NCBI GenBank assembly: GCA_023260655.1
Contig: JALQUU010000025.1
Location: forward strand, 1-38,980
Length of the DNA: 38,980 nucleotides
Direction: 5' to 3'
DNA from: Paracoccaceae bacterium
Lineage (GTDB): Bacteria > Pseudomonadota > Alphaproteobacteria > Rhodobacterales > Rhodobacteraceae
Shown: piece after piece, positions 25,494 to 35,003 of the stretch
Layout of the letters: each line of letters starts with the position of its first letter
Position numbering within the stretch: the first letter of the stretch is position 1
Notes under the pieces: model-generated
Told to the model about the DNA's origin: nothing
The model's database searches: none
Seen by the model: only the letters and a program-made list of their open reading frames with translations
Program-made: the position numbers and the translations under genes

Positions 25494-26642
25494 ATGCGGT
25501 TATCGCGGCGCGGGGCGGTTGATCCCTTTATTGTGATGGACGTGATGGAGAAAGCCCGCCAAGCCGAAGCAGCAGGGCGGCGGATCATCCATATGGAAGT
25601 GGGCCAGCCGGGAACGGCAGCCCCCGAGGGCGCACGGGCGGCTTTGGCGGAAGCAATGGCGCGGGAGCCTCTAGGCTATACGGTTGCCTTGGGTCTTCCG
25701 GCGCTGCGGGCGCGCATCGCGCGGATGTATGGCGAGCGGCACGGGATTGATCTGAACCCCGAGCGTGTGGTGGTGACGCCGGGATCGTCGGGGGCGTTCA
25801 TCCTGTCCTTCACGGCGCTGTTTGATACGGGTGCAAAGGTCGGGATCGGGGCGCCGGGCTATCCGAGCTATCGCCAGATCCTGCGGGCGCTCGATCTGGC
25901 GCCGATCGATATTCCGGCGCGGGAAGAGGCGAAGTTCCAGCTGCAGCCATCGGATCTGGAAGGGTATTCCTTGGATGGGCTCTTGATGGCCTCGCCCTCG
26001 AACCCGACGGGGACGATGCTTTCCAAGCCCGAGTTGGCGGCCTTGATGGGCTGGGCGCAAGAGAAGGGCGCGGCCTTTATCTCGGACGAGATCTATCACG
26101 GGATCGAATACGAGGCGAAGGCGGTGACGGCGCTGGAAGTGGGCGATGACTGCCATGTCATCAACTCCTTCTCGAAATATTACAGCATGACCGGATGGCG
26201 CGTAGGCTGGATGGTAGTTCCCGAGGATCACTTTCGGGCAGTGGAGCGGATCGCGCAGAACATGTTCATTTGCCCGCCCCATGCGGCGCAGGTGACGGCT
26301 TTGGCAGCGATGGATTGCGAGGATGAATTGCAGGCGAACCTCGCGGGTTATGAGGAAAACCGCCGCTTGATGCTGGAAGGCTTGCCGAAAGCGGGCTTCA
26401 CGCGGATCGCGCCGCCCGATGGCGCGTTTTATGTCTATGCGGATGTCTCGGACCTGACCGAAGACAGCTTGAGCTTTGCCGCAGAAATCCTTGAAAAGGC
26501 GGGTGTTGCGGTCACGCCGGGGCTTGATTTCGACCCCGAACGCGGTGGGCGGACCTTGCGGTTTTCCTATGCGCGGGCCACGGCGGATATCGAGGAAGGG
26601 CTATCGCGGCTCACCGCTTTCATGGCGGCGCGCAACGGCTAA
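25494..26642 (+). CDS. Class I/II PLP-dependent aminotransferase
   Basis: A fold-type I aminotransferase of 382 residues. Visible are the PLP-site PGSSGAFILSF, SPSNPTGTM (168-176), DEIYHGIEY (Asp198, Tyr201), the Schiff-base Lys228 in NSFSKYYSMTGWRVGW, and the late Arg motif LRFSYARA. This looks like the aspartate/aromatic-type aminotransferases often found near cell-wall amidase genes in Rhodobacteraceae. The amino donor is not determinable. ATG 25494 follows AAAGGGGAAA; a longer upstream frame is antisense to the M48 gene. Confidence 0.92.
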   Translation: MRLSRRGAVDPFIVMDVMEKARQAEAAGRRIIHMEVGQPGTAAPEGARAALAEAMAREPLGYTVALGLPALRARIARMYGERHGIDLNPERVVVTPGSSGAFILSFTALFDTGAKVGIGAPGYPSYRQILRALDLAPIDIPAREEAKFQLQPSDLEGYSLDGLLMASPSNPTGTMLSKPELAALMGWAQEKGAAFISDEIYHGIEYEAKAVTALEVGDDCHVINSFSKYYSMTGWRVGWMVVPEDHFRAVERIAQNMFICPPHAAQVTALAAMDCEDELQANLAGYEENRRLMLEGLPKAGFTRIAPPDGAFYVYADVSDLTEDSLSFAAEILEKAGVAVTPGLDFDPERGGRTLRFSYARATADIEEGLSRLTAFMAARNG

Positions 26643-26714
26643 GACCCGTGCGGTAAGGGGTGCGAATCCTCTCGTCTTCCGCTAGGGTTGCGGAAACAAC
26701 AGCCGGACGGGCGG

Positions 26715-27920
26715 ATGAGCAGGTTCCTTTTCATACTCGCGATGGTTCTCGCCTGCTTTGGGGTGAGTGCTACGGCGCAGGGTTTTGGCGCTTTGGCCCG
26801 CGTCGAGGCCGAGGCGCGGATCACGGATAAGGGGCAGGGGCTCGATGTGAACCTGCCGTTGAGCCAAGGCGTGCCGTGGCGGCTTTACACGCTCGATGTG
26901 CCGCGCCGTGTGGTTCTGGACTTCCGTGAAGTGGATTGGAGCGGTTTGCCACTCGATTTCGACCGCGCGGAGGCCGCGCTTTCTGTGCGTACGGGAGGGT
27001 TCCGGCCGGGGTGGAGCCGGATGGTGATCGAGCTTGGCCGCCCTTTATCGGTGGCGGAAGCGGGGATGCGGGTGGATCCGGTGACGAACAAGGCGCATCT
27101 GAATCTGCGTCTGACCCCGACAGATCCGGAGAGTTTCGCACTGGCGGCCGGCGCGCCGCATGATCCGCGGTGGGATTTGCCGCCGCCTGCGGTTGTGGTG
27201 CCGAAGCGCAAGCCTGACGGTCCGTTTCTGGTGGTGATCGATCCCGGCCACGGGGGCATCGATCCGGGGGCGGAGCGGGAAGGGTTGAATGAGAAATCGC
27301 TCATGCTGACCTTTGCCAAGGAGTTGACCGAGGAATTGCGCCGTGCGGGGCTGGAAGTGGTGCTGACGCGCGACGAGGATGAGTTCGTGTCGCTGGTAGG
27401 CCGTGTGGCGATTGCCCATGAGGTGCGGGCGGATCTGTTCCTGTCGCTGCATGCCGATGCGCTTTCGGAAGGGCAAGCCACGGGCACGACGCTGCATCTC
27501 TTGTCACGCAGTGCGAGCGACGAGGCGACGGCACTGCTGGCCGAGCGCCATGACCGCGACGACTTGCTGAGTGGCGTCGATCTGACAGGACAGGATGATG
27601 AAGTGGCTTCGATCCTGATGGATCTGGCCCGCGCCGAGACCGAGCCGCGCGCCGAAGCGCTGGCAAAGACGCTTTTGGGGTCGATCAAGAAGGATGGATT
27701 GCCGCTGGCCAAACGCTCATTCCGGCGGGGGGCGTTTTCGGTGTTGAAGGCGGCGGATATCCCGTCGATCCTGATCGAAGTCGGTTTCATGTCGTCGCCA
27801 CGCGATCTGGCGAATTTGCGAGACGCGGCGTGGCGGGCGCGGTTGGCAGGGGCGATCCGGAGCGGAATTCTGCAATGGATCGAAACCGATCAGGCGCGGG
27901 CACCGATGGTGCGGCAATAG
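26715..27920 (+). CDS. amiC: N-acetylmuramoyl-L-alanine amidase (AmiC-like)
   Basis: A periplasmic zinc amidase that splits daughter-cell peptidoglycan by removing the stem peptide. It has 401 residues: a signal peptide (MSRFLFILAMVLACFGVSATAQG), an AMIN domain (~25-140) and an Amidase_3 domain. The zinc ligands are in VVIDPGHGGIDPGA (His179), LNEKS (Glu193) and LFLSLHADAL (His246). The closing catalytic Glu is in SILIEVGFMSSPRDLANL. The ATG is chosen because it begins the signal peptide. It lies 72 bases after the aminotransferase gene and 90 before the PBP1A gene, a common Roseobacter pairing. Confidence 0.94.
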   Translation: MSRFLFILAMVLACFGVSATAQGFGALARVEAEARITDKGQGLDVNLPLSQGVPWRLYTLDVPRRVVLDFREVDWSGLPLDFDRAEAALSVRTGGFRPGWSRMVIELGRPLSVAEAGMRVDPVTNKAHLNLRLTPTDPESFALAAGAPHDPRWDLPPPAVVVPKRKPDGPFLVVIDPGHGGIDPGAEREGLNEKSLMLTFAKELTEELRRAGLEVVLTRDEDEFVSLVGRVAIAHEVRADLFLSLHADALSEGQATGTTLHLLSRSASDEATALLAERHDRDDLLSGVDLTGQDDEVASILMDLARAETEPRAEALAKTLLGSIKKDGLPLAKRSFRRGAFSVLKAADIPSILIEVGFMSSPRDLANLRDAAWRARLAGAIRSGILQWIETDQARAPMVRQ

Positions 27921-27955
27921 TTGGCGGGTTCCCGCAACTATAAGGTAATCGTGTT

Positions 27956-27984
27956 TTGACGCGCTTCGCGCGCGCGTGTAGAGA
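27956..27984 (+). promoter_or_regulatory. Candidate promoter for the PBP1A gene
   Basis: TTGACG (27956-27961) and TAGAGA (27979-27984) are separated by 17 bases. Transcription would begin about 27991, only 5 bases before GTG 27996, which favours GTG 28011 as the translational start. The spacer is a GCGC-rich palindrome-like run. Confidence 0.4.
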
Positions 27985-28010
27985 AGCCGAAAGCAGTGAA
28001 AGGCGCATTT

Positions 28011-30566
28011 GTGATCCGGCTTGTATTGTCCTTCTTCGGCGGCATTTTCACCCTCGTGACGATGGGTCTTTTCGCCGTGGCCGTATCGATCGGAGCGGTG
28101 TTCTACATCTACGGGCGCGATCTGCCGAGCCACGAGAGCCTTGCGCAATACACACCGCCGACGATCAGCCGGATCTATTCGTCGGAAGGCCAGATGATCG
28201 ACGAATTCGCAAAGGAACGCCGCCTGTTCACGCCTGCGGAGCAGATCCCGGATCTGGTGAAACACTCGTTCATCTCGGCAGAAGACAAAAATTTCTACAG
28301 CCACCACGGCTATGATATGCGCGGCATCGCATCGGCGGTGGTGGACGCGGTAAAGAGCCGGGGCCGTGATGTGCGCGGGGCGTCCACCATCACGCAGCAG
28401 GTGATGAAGAACTTCCTCTTGGGTGGCGAGAAGAAATTCGAGCGCAAAATCAAGGAGATCATCCTTGCGACGCGTCTCGAAGAGACCCTGCCCAAGGACA
28501 AGATCCTCGAGCTTTACCTCAACGAGATTTTCCTTGGCCAGAATTCCTACGGCGTGACGGCTGCGGCCCAGACCTATTTCAACAAGACCCTCGCGGAGCT
28601 TGCGCCCCACGAGGCCGCTTTCCTTGCATCGCTGCCGAAAGCACCTTCGGATTACCATCCGGTGCGCCGGAAAGATCGTTTGCAGCAGCGCCGGAACTTC
28701 GTTCTGAAAGAGATGAAGGAGAACGGCTATATCTCGGAAGAGGTCTACACGGCCGAAGTGGCGATGCCCCTACGCTCGGTGCAGAACGGCGATTTCGACG
28801 GGTTCAAGAATGCGCTGCCGCCACGTGACTATTTCACCGACGAGATTCGCCGCCAGCTGAGCCAGAACTTCGGGGAAGACGAGTTTTTCTCGGGCGGTAT
28901 GACGGTGCGCGCCACTGTCGACCCGGCGATGCAGACGGAAGCGGCGAAGGCCTTGCGCCGTGCCTTGGAGAAGTTTGACCGTGGTTCCGGCGTATGGCGC
29001 GGCACGGGCAAGACCCTGTCGGCTGAGGCTTTGAAGGACGAGGCAAGCTGGCGTGAGGCCTTGGCCAAGTCCGAACTGGCCCGCGATATCGATCTGGAAA
29101 GCGTCTGGCATCCGGCGGTCGTTCTGACGCTCACCGACAAGGGTGCACGGATCGGGATTGATGGTGTGGCCGAGGATGCCGAAGGGCATTGGATCGTTTC
29201 GAAGGACGTGACCTGGGCCCGTAAGCGGCTCGAAGATGGCAGGCTTGGCAAGAAAGCGCAAAAACCGGGAGATCTGGTGGACGTGGGCGATCTGGTTTAC
29301 GTGCGCGCCATGACTGACGACAAGACAGGTGAATTCATTCGCTGGTCTTTGCGGCAAGTGCCGGACGTGCAGGGCGGGTTCATGGCGATGGACGTGAATT
29401 CGGGCCGTGTGATCGCGATGCAAGGCGGCTTCAGCTACCAGCACTCGGTGTTCAACCGTGCAACGCAGGCCAAACGCCAGCCGGGTTCGTCGTTCAAGCC
29501 GTTCGTTTACGCGGCCGCTCTGGATAGCGGCTATACGCCTGCGACCATCGTGATCGACGCGCCTATCGAGATCAACACACCGCAGGGCCTCTGGCGGCCG
29601 AAGAACTCCTCGAACAAGTATTACGGCCCGACGCCGATGCGGACTGGGATCGAACAGTCGCGAAACCTCATGACCATCCGCCTTGCGCAGGAAGTCGGGA
29701 TGGATGTGGTGGCCGATTATGCTGAGCGTTTCGGGGTGTATGACCGGATGAACCCGTTCCTTGCCAATGCGCTCGGGGCCGAGGAAAGCACGCTTTTCCG
29801 CATGGTGGCGGCTTATGCGATGTTTGCCAATGGCGGGCGGCGCGTGGAACCGACACTGGTGGACCGCATTCAGGACCGCTACGGCAACACGATTTATCGC
29901 CATGACAAGCGCGTCTGTGAGGATTGCGCGACGGAAGCTGTGCCAACTGGCCTCAGCCCGCGCATCGTCTCGAACCAGGAACGCATGATGAACGAGGTCA
30001 CAGCCTACCAGCTCACCTCGATGATGGCAGGTGTGGTGGAGCGCGGCACGGCGGCGCGGACGGTGAACCTGCCTGTGCCCGTGGCGGGCAAGACCGGCAC
30101 GACGAACGATGCGCTCGATGTGTGGTTCATCGGTTTCACGAACTCCATCGTGGCGGGCTGCTACATCGGCTATGACACGCCGCGTTCGATGGGCGATGGC
30201 GCGTCGGGCGGCGGGGTTTGTGGCCCGGTGTTTCAGGAATTCATGACTGAAGCCGTGAAGAAATACGGCGGCGGACGGTTCCGCATTCCGCAGGATGGCC
30301 ATTTCATCAAGATCGACCGCTTCACAGGGGCTCGCCTTCCCGATGATGCCGAAGGTGAAAATGTCGTTGCCGAATTCTTCCGCGACGGCGAGGAGCCGAT
30401 CTTCGGCATCACCTATGATGGTGGTTTCGCTATGGGGTCGAACCTGCCGTTGGTCGAGGAACTGACCGGAGACCGCGGCAAGAACGTGACCACCTCCACT
30501 GGCAAGCAAGCCGTGGTGGGGCCGAAAGCGAGCTTCGGCTCGCTCTCGTCGGGCGGGCTTTACTGA
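28011..30566 (+). CDS. mrcA: Penicillin-binding protein 1A (bifunctional transglycosylase/transpeptidase)
   Basis: Polymerises and cross-links peptidoglycan from the inner membrane. An N-terminal membrane anchor (MIRLVLSFFGGIFTLVTMGLFAVAV, split) is followed by the GT51 domain with SAEDKNFYSHHG (catalytic Glu91), GASTITQQ and EIFLGQNSYG. An OB-like insert (~300-460) comes next. The transpeptidase has SSFK (Ser493, Lys496), SRN (550-552) and KTGT (694-697). The chosen GTG 28011 (851 residues) follows GAAAGG and matches family N-termini; GTG 27996 would add five residues. It faces the broken DUF2189 gene, 13 bases away. Confidence 0.95.
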   Translation: MIRLVLSFFGGIFTLVTMGLFAVAVSIGAVFYIYGRDLPSHESLAQYTPPTISRIYSSEGQMIDEFAKERRLFTPAEQIPDLVKHSFISAEDKNFYSHHGYDMRGIASAVVDAVKSRGRDVRGASTITQQVMKNFLLGGEKKFERKIKEIILATRLEETLPKDKILELYLNEIFLGQNSYGVTAAAQTYFNKTLAELAPHEAAFLASLPKAPSDYHPVRRKDRLQQRRNFVLKEMKENGYISEEVYTAEVAMPLRSVQNGDFDGFKNALPPRDYFTDEIRRQLSQNFGEDEFFSGGMTVRATVDPAMQTEAAKALRRALEKFDRGSGVWRGTGKTLSAEALKDEASWREALAKSELARDIDLESVWHPAVVLTLTDKGARIGIDGVAEDAEGHWIVSKDVTWARKRLEDGRLGKKAQKPGDLVDVGDLVYVRAMTDDKTGEFIRWSLRQVPDVQGGFMAMDVNSGRVIAMQGGFSYQHSVFNRATQAKRQPGSSFKPFVYAAALDSGYTPATIVIDAPIEINTPQGLWRPKNSSNKYYGPTPMRTGIEQSRNLMTIRLAQEVGMDVVADYAERFGVYDRMNPFLANALGAEESTLFRMVAAYAMFANGGRRVEPTLVDRIQDRYGNTIYRHDKRVCEDCATEAVPTGLSPRIVSNQERMMNEVTAYQLTSMMAGVVERGTAARTVNLPVPVAGKTGTTNDALDVWFIGFTNSIVAGCYIGYDTPRSMGDGASGGGVCGPVFQEFMTEAVKKYGGGRFRIPQDGHFIKIDRFTGARLPDDAEGENVVAEFFRDGEEPIFGITYDGGFAMGSNLPLVEELTGDRGKNVTTSTGKQAVVGPKASFGSLSSGGLY

Positions 30567-30579
30567 TGGATCAGGCGGA

Positions 30580-31398
30580 TCAGGTGGGTTCGCCCGCCTC
30601 GTCCAGTTCTTCCGCTTCCTCGCGCATGCCTTCTTCAACAATCAGCCGATAGAGATGCCATGTGCCATGCCCGAAAAGGGGCAGGATGAAGAAAAGGCCG
30701 AGGAACAAGGGCATCATCGCCACGAAGGTGAGTAGGGCGATGAAGAGGCCCCAGGCCAGCATCGGGCCGGGATTGGCGACGACGGTCTGGAAACTCGCTA
30801 TCATGGCGGAGACTTAATCCACTTCGCGGTCGAGGAGCATAGGCAGGGAAATCGCGGTGATGGCGAAGAGTAGGAGCGCGAAGACTGCGCCCACCAACGA
30901 GCCGACGGCGAGCATCATCAGCCCGTTTCCGGTGAGATAGATGGCAAAGCTCGACGAGATATTGGTCATGGTCGAAAGGCCCAGAAACAGCGCGAAAATC
31001 ATGTGGCCGATGAAGAACCAGAAGAGAAAGATAAAGAGCACGAGCGCCGAGATCGACGGGAGTTGACGCCGCGACTGGAGGGCGATGACGCCGAAGATCT
31101 GGTAGAGGTCGAGCGGGCGGCCCTGTTCGATGCGGCGGCTTACCTCGTAGAGCCCGACAGCCGCGAAAGGCCCGACAAGCGGGAAGCCCACGGCGGCAAA
31201 GATGAGCCAGTAGCTTTGGCCTGTCTTGTAGGCCACACCGAAGATGATGAGGCCAAGGATCACGTAAACGGTGGAAAAGACGATGCCGAAGGTGGGGGCG
31301 CGTTTGATATCGGCTACCGCGCGGCGGAGCGCCTCACCGATCATGGACATATGCACCGTGCCGATTGGCGGCACGCCGTGTTCGAGATCATGCGGCAT
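30580..31398 (-). pseudogene. DUF2189 membrane protein interrupted by an in-frame TAA
   Basis: Two pieces lie in one frame. Residues 1-194 run from MPHDLEHGVPPIGTVHMS to LPMLLDREVD. Then comes TAA (30816-30814), then VSAMIASFQTVVANPGPMLAWGLFIALLTFV and GHGTWHLYRLIVEEG (74 residues from the ATG at 30804). Together they give ~272 codons, the normal DUF2189 length, with about six membrane spans. The stop falls in the conserved DREVD-x-VxAMIASF junction, where one residue (often Phe) belongs. The downstream ATG has no clear SD, so re-initiation is possible but unproven. It is either a nonsense mutation or a sequencing error. Confidence 0.8.
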
Positions 31399-31476
31399 GG
31401 TTCCTCCCTTCCCCCGAAGGGGCTCGCCGAATGCATGCGCGTTCGTGAATAGATTGGCGCGAGCGAGGGGGTTAAA

Positions 31477-32898
31477 TCAAGCTATGCGTGCAGGCATGCG
31501 CGTATTTGGCCAATCGGTGGCCTCGTGCCAGCCTTGCGCGAGCCGGAGGAGGGAAGCATCAGAGCCGTAGGGGCCGAAGAGCTGCAGGCCCATCGGCAGG
31601 CCATTCGCGCCGAAGCCTGCGGGCACGGCGGTGCAGGGAAGGCCCAAGAGGGACACAGGCACCACGACTTCCATCCAGCGGTGGTAAGTATCCATGCTGC
31701 GGCCCGCGATTTCCTTCGGACTGACCCACTCAACGGGGAAGGGCCATGTCTGGGCGGTGGGCAGGACGAGCGCGTCATAGCTCTGGAGGAGGCGCGCGGC
31801 GGTTTGGTACCAGCGCGAGCGGATCGCCGAGAGGCGCAGGACTTCCGCGCCGGACAGAGCGAGGCCGGTTTCGATTTCCCAGATCGCATCGGCTTTGAGG
31901 CCCGCACGCTTGGCGGGATCGTTGTAGAAAGCGCCCAAGCGGCCCGCATTGGCGAAGGCGCGGAGGCCGAGCCAGCTGTCCCAGATTTCTTCGGCGGGGA
32001 AGGGTGCTTGAACCTCTTCGACGATGGCCCCTGCGGCTTCCATCTGCTTGAGTGCGGCGCGGCAGGTATCGAGCACGCCTGCCTCCATCGGGTAGGCGCC
32101 GCCCCAGTCACCGAGCCAGCCGATGCGCGCGCCTTGCAGGTGGTTGCCTTGCGCGGGAACGAGCGGGCCTTCTTCCTTGCGGGCGAGGGGCACGCGCGGG
32201 TCCGGCCCGGCTTGAGTTTCGAGGAGCGCTGCCAGATCGCGCGGGCTGCGCGCCATCGGGCCGAGGGTTGCGAGGGGATGGAGGAAGACATCGCCCACCG
32301 GATCGTTCGGAACGAGACCCCATGTGGGGCGGTGGCCGTAAACGTTGCACCAGCCTGCCGGATTGCGGAGGCTGCCCATCATGTCTGAGCCATCGGCCAC
32401 GCAAACCTGCCGCATCGCCAGAGCCGCTGCTGCGCCTCCCGAAGAGCCGCCCGCGCTGCGGCCCGTGTCATAGGGATTGCCCGTGGCTCCGTGCACAGGA
32501 TTGAACGTGTGCGAGCCCAGCCCGAATTCGGGCGTATTGGTTTTGCCGATGAAGATCGCGCCCTCGTCGCGCATGCGCGAAATGACCAGATCGTCTTCCG
32601 GCGCGATGAAATCCTTGAAGAGCGGCGAGCCCCAGCTGGTGGTGAGGCCCTTCACATTCGCGAGGTCTTTGACCGCGACCGGAATGCCGTGGAGCCAGCC
32701 CTTGCGGGGCGTTTCATCGGCGGTGCGGGCGGCGTCGAGGAGCGTTTCGCGGGGCAGCATCGAGATCACGGCGTTGACGGCACCATTCGTCGAGTCGATC
32801 TGCGCGAGGGTGGCTTCCATCAGTTCTACGGCGGAAATATCGCCGGATTCCAACGCGGCGGAAATCGCGAGCGCGTCGCGGTTCAGAATATCGTCCAT
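31477..32898 (-). CDS. Amidase-signature family hydrolase
   Basis: A Ser-cisSer-Lys amidase of 473 residues acting on an unknown amide. The triad is complete: Lys77 in IPVAVKDLANVKG, cis-Ser152 in GRSAGGSSGGAAAALA and nucleophile Ser176 in GSDMMGSLRNPAGWCNVYG. The C-terminal VSLLGLPCTAVPAGFGANGLPMGLQLFG (split) is typical. There is no GatB neighbour, so it is not the GatA of the tRNA amidotransferase. Start ATG follows GGGAGAG. It is separated from prfB by 73 bases and may be expressed with the downstream DUF2189 gene. Confidence 0.93.
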   Translation of the reverse strand: MDDILNRDALAISAALESGDISAVELMEATLAQIDSTNGAVNAVISMLPRETLLDAARTADETPRKGWLHGIPVAVKDLANVKGLTTSWGSPLFKDFIAPEDDLVISRMRDEGAIFIGKTNTPEFGLGSHTFNPVHGATGNPYDTGRSAGGSSGGAAAALAMRQVCVADGSDMMGSLRNPAGWCNVYGHRPTWGLVPNDPVGDVFLHPLATLGPMARSPRDLAALLETQAGPDPRVPLARKEEGPLVPAQGNHLQGARIGWLGDWGGAYPMEAGVLDTCRAALKQMEAAGAIVEEVQAPFPAEEIWDSWLGLRAFANAGRLGAFYNDPAKRAGLKADAIWEIETGLALSGAEVLRLSAIRSRWYQTAARLLQSYDALVLPTAQTWPFPVEWVSPKEIAGRSMDTYHRWMEVVVPVSLLGLPCTAVPAGFGANGLPMGLQLFGPYGSDASLLRLAQGWHEATDWPNTRMPARIA

Positions 32899-32971
32899 GG
32901 CTCTCTCCCTCGGTCCCGAAGCGCACAGTGGCGGATATTTAGGGGCTGTTCAAGTATACGCGATAGGCCAA

Positions 32972-34099
32972 TCAATCCGAGGCGTTGGCTTCGGCGCGGG
33001 ACTTGCCCGCCACGTCCATTGCCAGCGTTGCGGCCATGAATTCGTCGATCTCGCCGTCGAGCACGCCTTGGGTGTCGGAGGTCTCGAAGCCTGTCCGCAG
33101 GTCTTTCACCATCTGGTAGGGCTGGAGGACGTAGGAGCGGATCTGGTTGCCCCAGCCTGCGTCGCCCTTGGCTTCGTGGGCGGCGTTGATGGCAGCGTTC
33201 CGCTTGTCGAGTTCGAGCTGGTAGAGGCGCGACTTCAGGGTTTTCATCGCGATGTCACGGTTCTGGTGCTGCGACTTTTCCGAAGAGGTCACGACGATGC
33301 CGGTCGGGAAGTGGGTGATCCGGACGGCGGAGTCGGTCTTGTTCACGTGCTGGCCACCGGCACCCGAGGAACGGTAGGTATCGATGCGGATATCCTTGTC
33401 CTGCACGTCAATCTCGATGTTGTCATCGACCACCGGATAAACCCAGACCGAAGTAAAGGATGTATGGCGGCGCGCAGCGCTGTCATAGGGCGAGATACGT
33501 ACGAGGCGGTGCACACCGGATTCGGACTTCAGCCAGCCATAGGCGTTGTGGCCGGAAATCTTGTAGGTGACCGATTTGATGCCCGCTTCTTCGCCGTAGT
33601 TCACCGACTGCATTTCCACGGTGTAGCCCTTGCGCTCCGCCCAGCGGACATACATGCGCGCAAGCATCGAGGCCCAGTCGCAGCTTTCGGTGCCGCCTGC
33701 GCCCGCGTTGACTTCGAGGAAGGTGTCGTTGGCATCGGCTTCGCCATTGAGAAGGGCTTCAAGCTCCTTCTCGGCGGCGATCTTGCGGAGGTCTTTCAGC
33801 GCGTTCTCGGCTTCCGTGATAACAGAAGCGTCGTCTTCCATTTCGCCAAGTTCGATGAGTTCGATATTGTCCCGTAGATCGGTTTCGATCTTGCGGACCG
33901 CTTCGAGCGCATCCACGAGCGCCTGACGTTCGCGCATCAGTTTCTGAGCTTTTTCAGGGTTGTCCCAGAGCGTCGGATCTTCAACGCGGGCGTTGAATTC
34001 TTCGAGGCGATACTTCGCCGTTTCGTAATCCATGCGCTGCTTCAACAGTACGATGGATTTTTCGATCTCGGCAACGGTGTTTTGAGCCTCGGCGCGCAT
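32972..34099 (-). CDS. prfB: Peptide chain release factor 2
   Basis: Terminates at UGA and UAA. The 375 residues are complete, with GGQ at 248-250 ([14 protein letters not shown]). The anticodon-like tripeptide is SPY (203-205, ISPYDSAARRHTSF) instead of the SPF of E. coli. The reading frame is continuous from ATG 34099 (MRAEAQNTVAEIEKSIVLLKQRMD, split). There is no in-frame UGA near codon 26, so the programmed +1 frameshift that autoregulates E. coli prfB is absent. The frame upstream of this ATG is non-coding. Confidence 0.97.
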   Translation of the reverse strand: MRAEAQNTVAEIEKSIVLLKQRMDYETAKYRLEEFNARVEDPTLWDNPEKAQKLMRERQALVDALEAVRKIETDLRDNIELIELGEMEDDASVITEAENALKDLRKIAAEKELEALLNGEADANDTFLEVNAGAGGTESCDWASMLARMYVRWAERKGYTVEMQSVNYGEEAGIKSVTYKISGHNAYGWLKSESGVHRLVRISPYDSAARRHTSFTSVWVYPVVDDNIEIDVQDKDIRIDTYRSSGAGGQHVNKTDSAVRITHFPTGIVVTSSEKSQHQNRDIAMKTLKSRLYQLELDKRNAAINAAHEAKGDAGWGNQIRSYVLQPYQMVKDLRTGFETSDTQGVLDGEIDEFMAATLAMDVAGKSRAEANASD

Positions 34100-34164
34100 C
34101 TGTGATATCCCGGAACTTCTTCGGGCGGGGTTTAGCCCAGCCGGACCAGCGGGGCAAGATGGCC

Positions 34165-34983
34165 TTAGCGGAAAGGCTCTGCCGGACGGAGCAAGCGGCG
34201 GTGGAAGGGTTGAAGATCGTCGAGCCCGCAAAAGCTGGTACCGCGCGCGGCGCGCATCACCTTGTCACGATCAACGCCCAGATGCTCGAAAACCAAGCGC
34301 GTAACGCGGACGGACATCGTTCTTTCCCGCGAGGTGCGTGTGACGTAGCCCTCGAAGAAGTTGTACTGGAATGACACAGCTCGTGTCAGGAAGTTAAACG
34401 TTCCTGTATTCGCGCCGCGCCGCGAGATCATGATCGCAACGCCGTCTTCCTGCTTCATAGCGAAGCCCCGAAACTCGCGTGACGCGGAATTCATACCCAA
34501 TCCGAGATCGGCCATCGCTTTGCGGGCCTCATAGCCGCGAACGAACGTGTAGTCGCCTTGGCGGAAAACATAGATCAGGCCTTGGATGAATTTTGTGTCA
34601 TCGGTGAAGGAACGCCGCGACAAGCAATAGAAGCCCGAGGGCAGGGTCTCTTCCTCGATTAAGGCCGACTACGTGCCAAAGCTGGCGTCAACGACGGGAT
34701 GGAACAGAAAACCTTTTCTGGTTTCTTCAATGTTGCCACAGGGTTCTAGGAGAATCCGCGCGTCGACGTTGAAGAAGGTGCAGATGCGATGCAGGACATT
34801 GGGGCGCGGAAAGCTGTCGCCTGCGAGCTAGCGATTGAACTGGGTGCGGTTGATGTCGAGGTCTCGGCAGAGCGCTGCGACAGAAGGATATTGGTTCGCC
34901 AGCAAGCGAAGATTGGCACCAAACATGCCGCGCAACTCTGCTGGAGTCGCTCGCGTGGAGCGATTCAGATATTCGCGTGCCAC
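34165..34983 (-). pseudogene. XRE-type transcriptional regulator with two in-frame TAG codons
   Basis: From GTG 34983 (after GGGGAT) one frame runs 272 codons: VAREYLNRSTRATPAELRG, then FGANLRLLANQYPSVAALC, then RDLDINRTQFNR. TAG follows at codon 52 (34830-34828). It continues LAGDSFPRPNVLHRICTFF, NVDARILLEP and on to ASFGT, with TAG at codon 105 (34671-34669). Then come LPSGFYCLSRRSFTDDTKFI and the C-terminal domain ending DDLQPFHRRLLRPAEPFR. The HTH is residues ~35-85. The family is a Roseobacter XRE regulator with an uncharacterised C-terminal domain. The first TAG replaces what is normally Tyr (NRYLAG). The rest is undisturbed, so inactivation is recent or an artefact. Confidence 0.75.
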
Positions 34984-35003
34984 CCAGATCCCCAGAGGTG
35001 TTT

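Noticed and set aside
28770-30641. A 623-codon minus-strand open frame
   Set aside because: It is antisense to the PBP1A gene, with no recognisable motif.
33950-34099. Programmed frameshift in prfB
   Set aside because: The reading frame is continuous from the ATG, with no in-frame TGA and no CTTTGA-type slippery site.
34165-34983. Pyrrolysine-style or recoded amber translation of the regulator
   Set aside because: RF1 (prfA) is intact in the same window, no PylRS or suppressor tRNA is seen, and no other gene here has internal TAG; kept only as a remote alternative to pseudogene or error.
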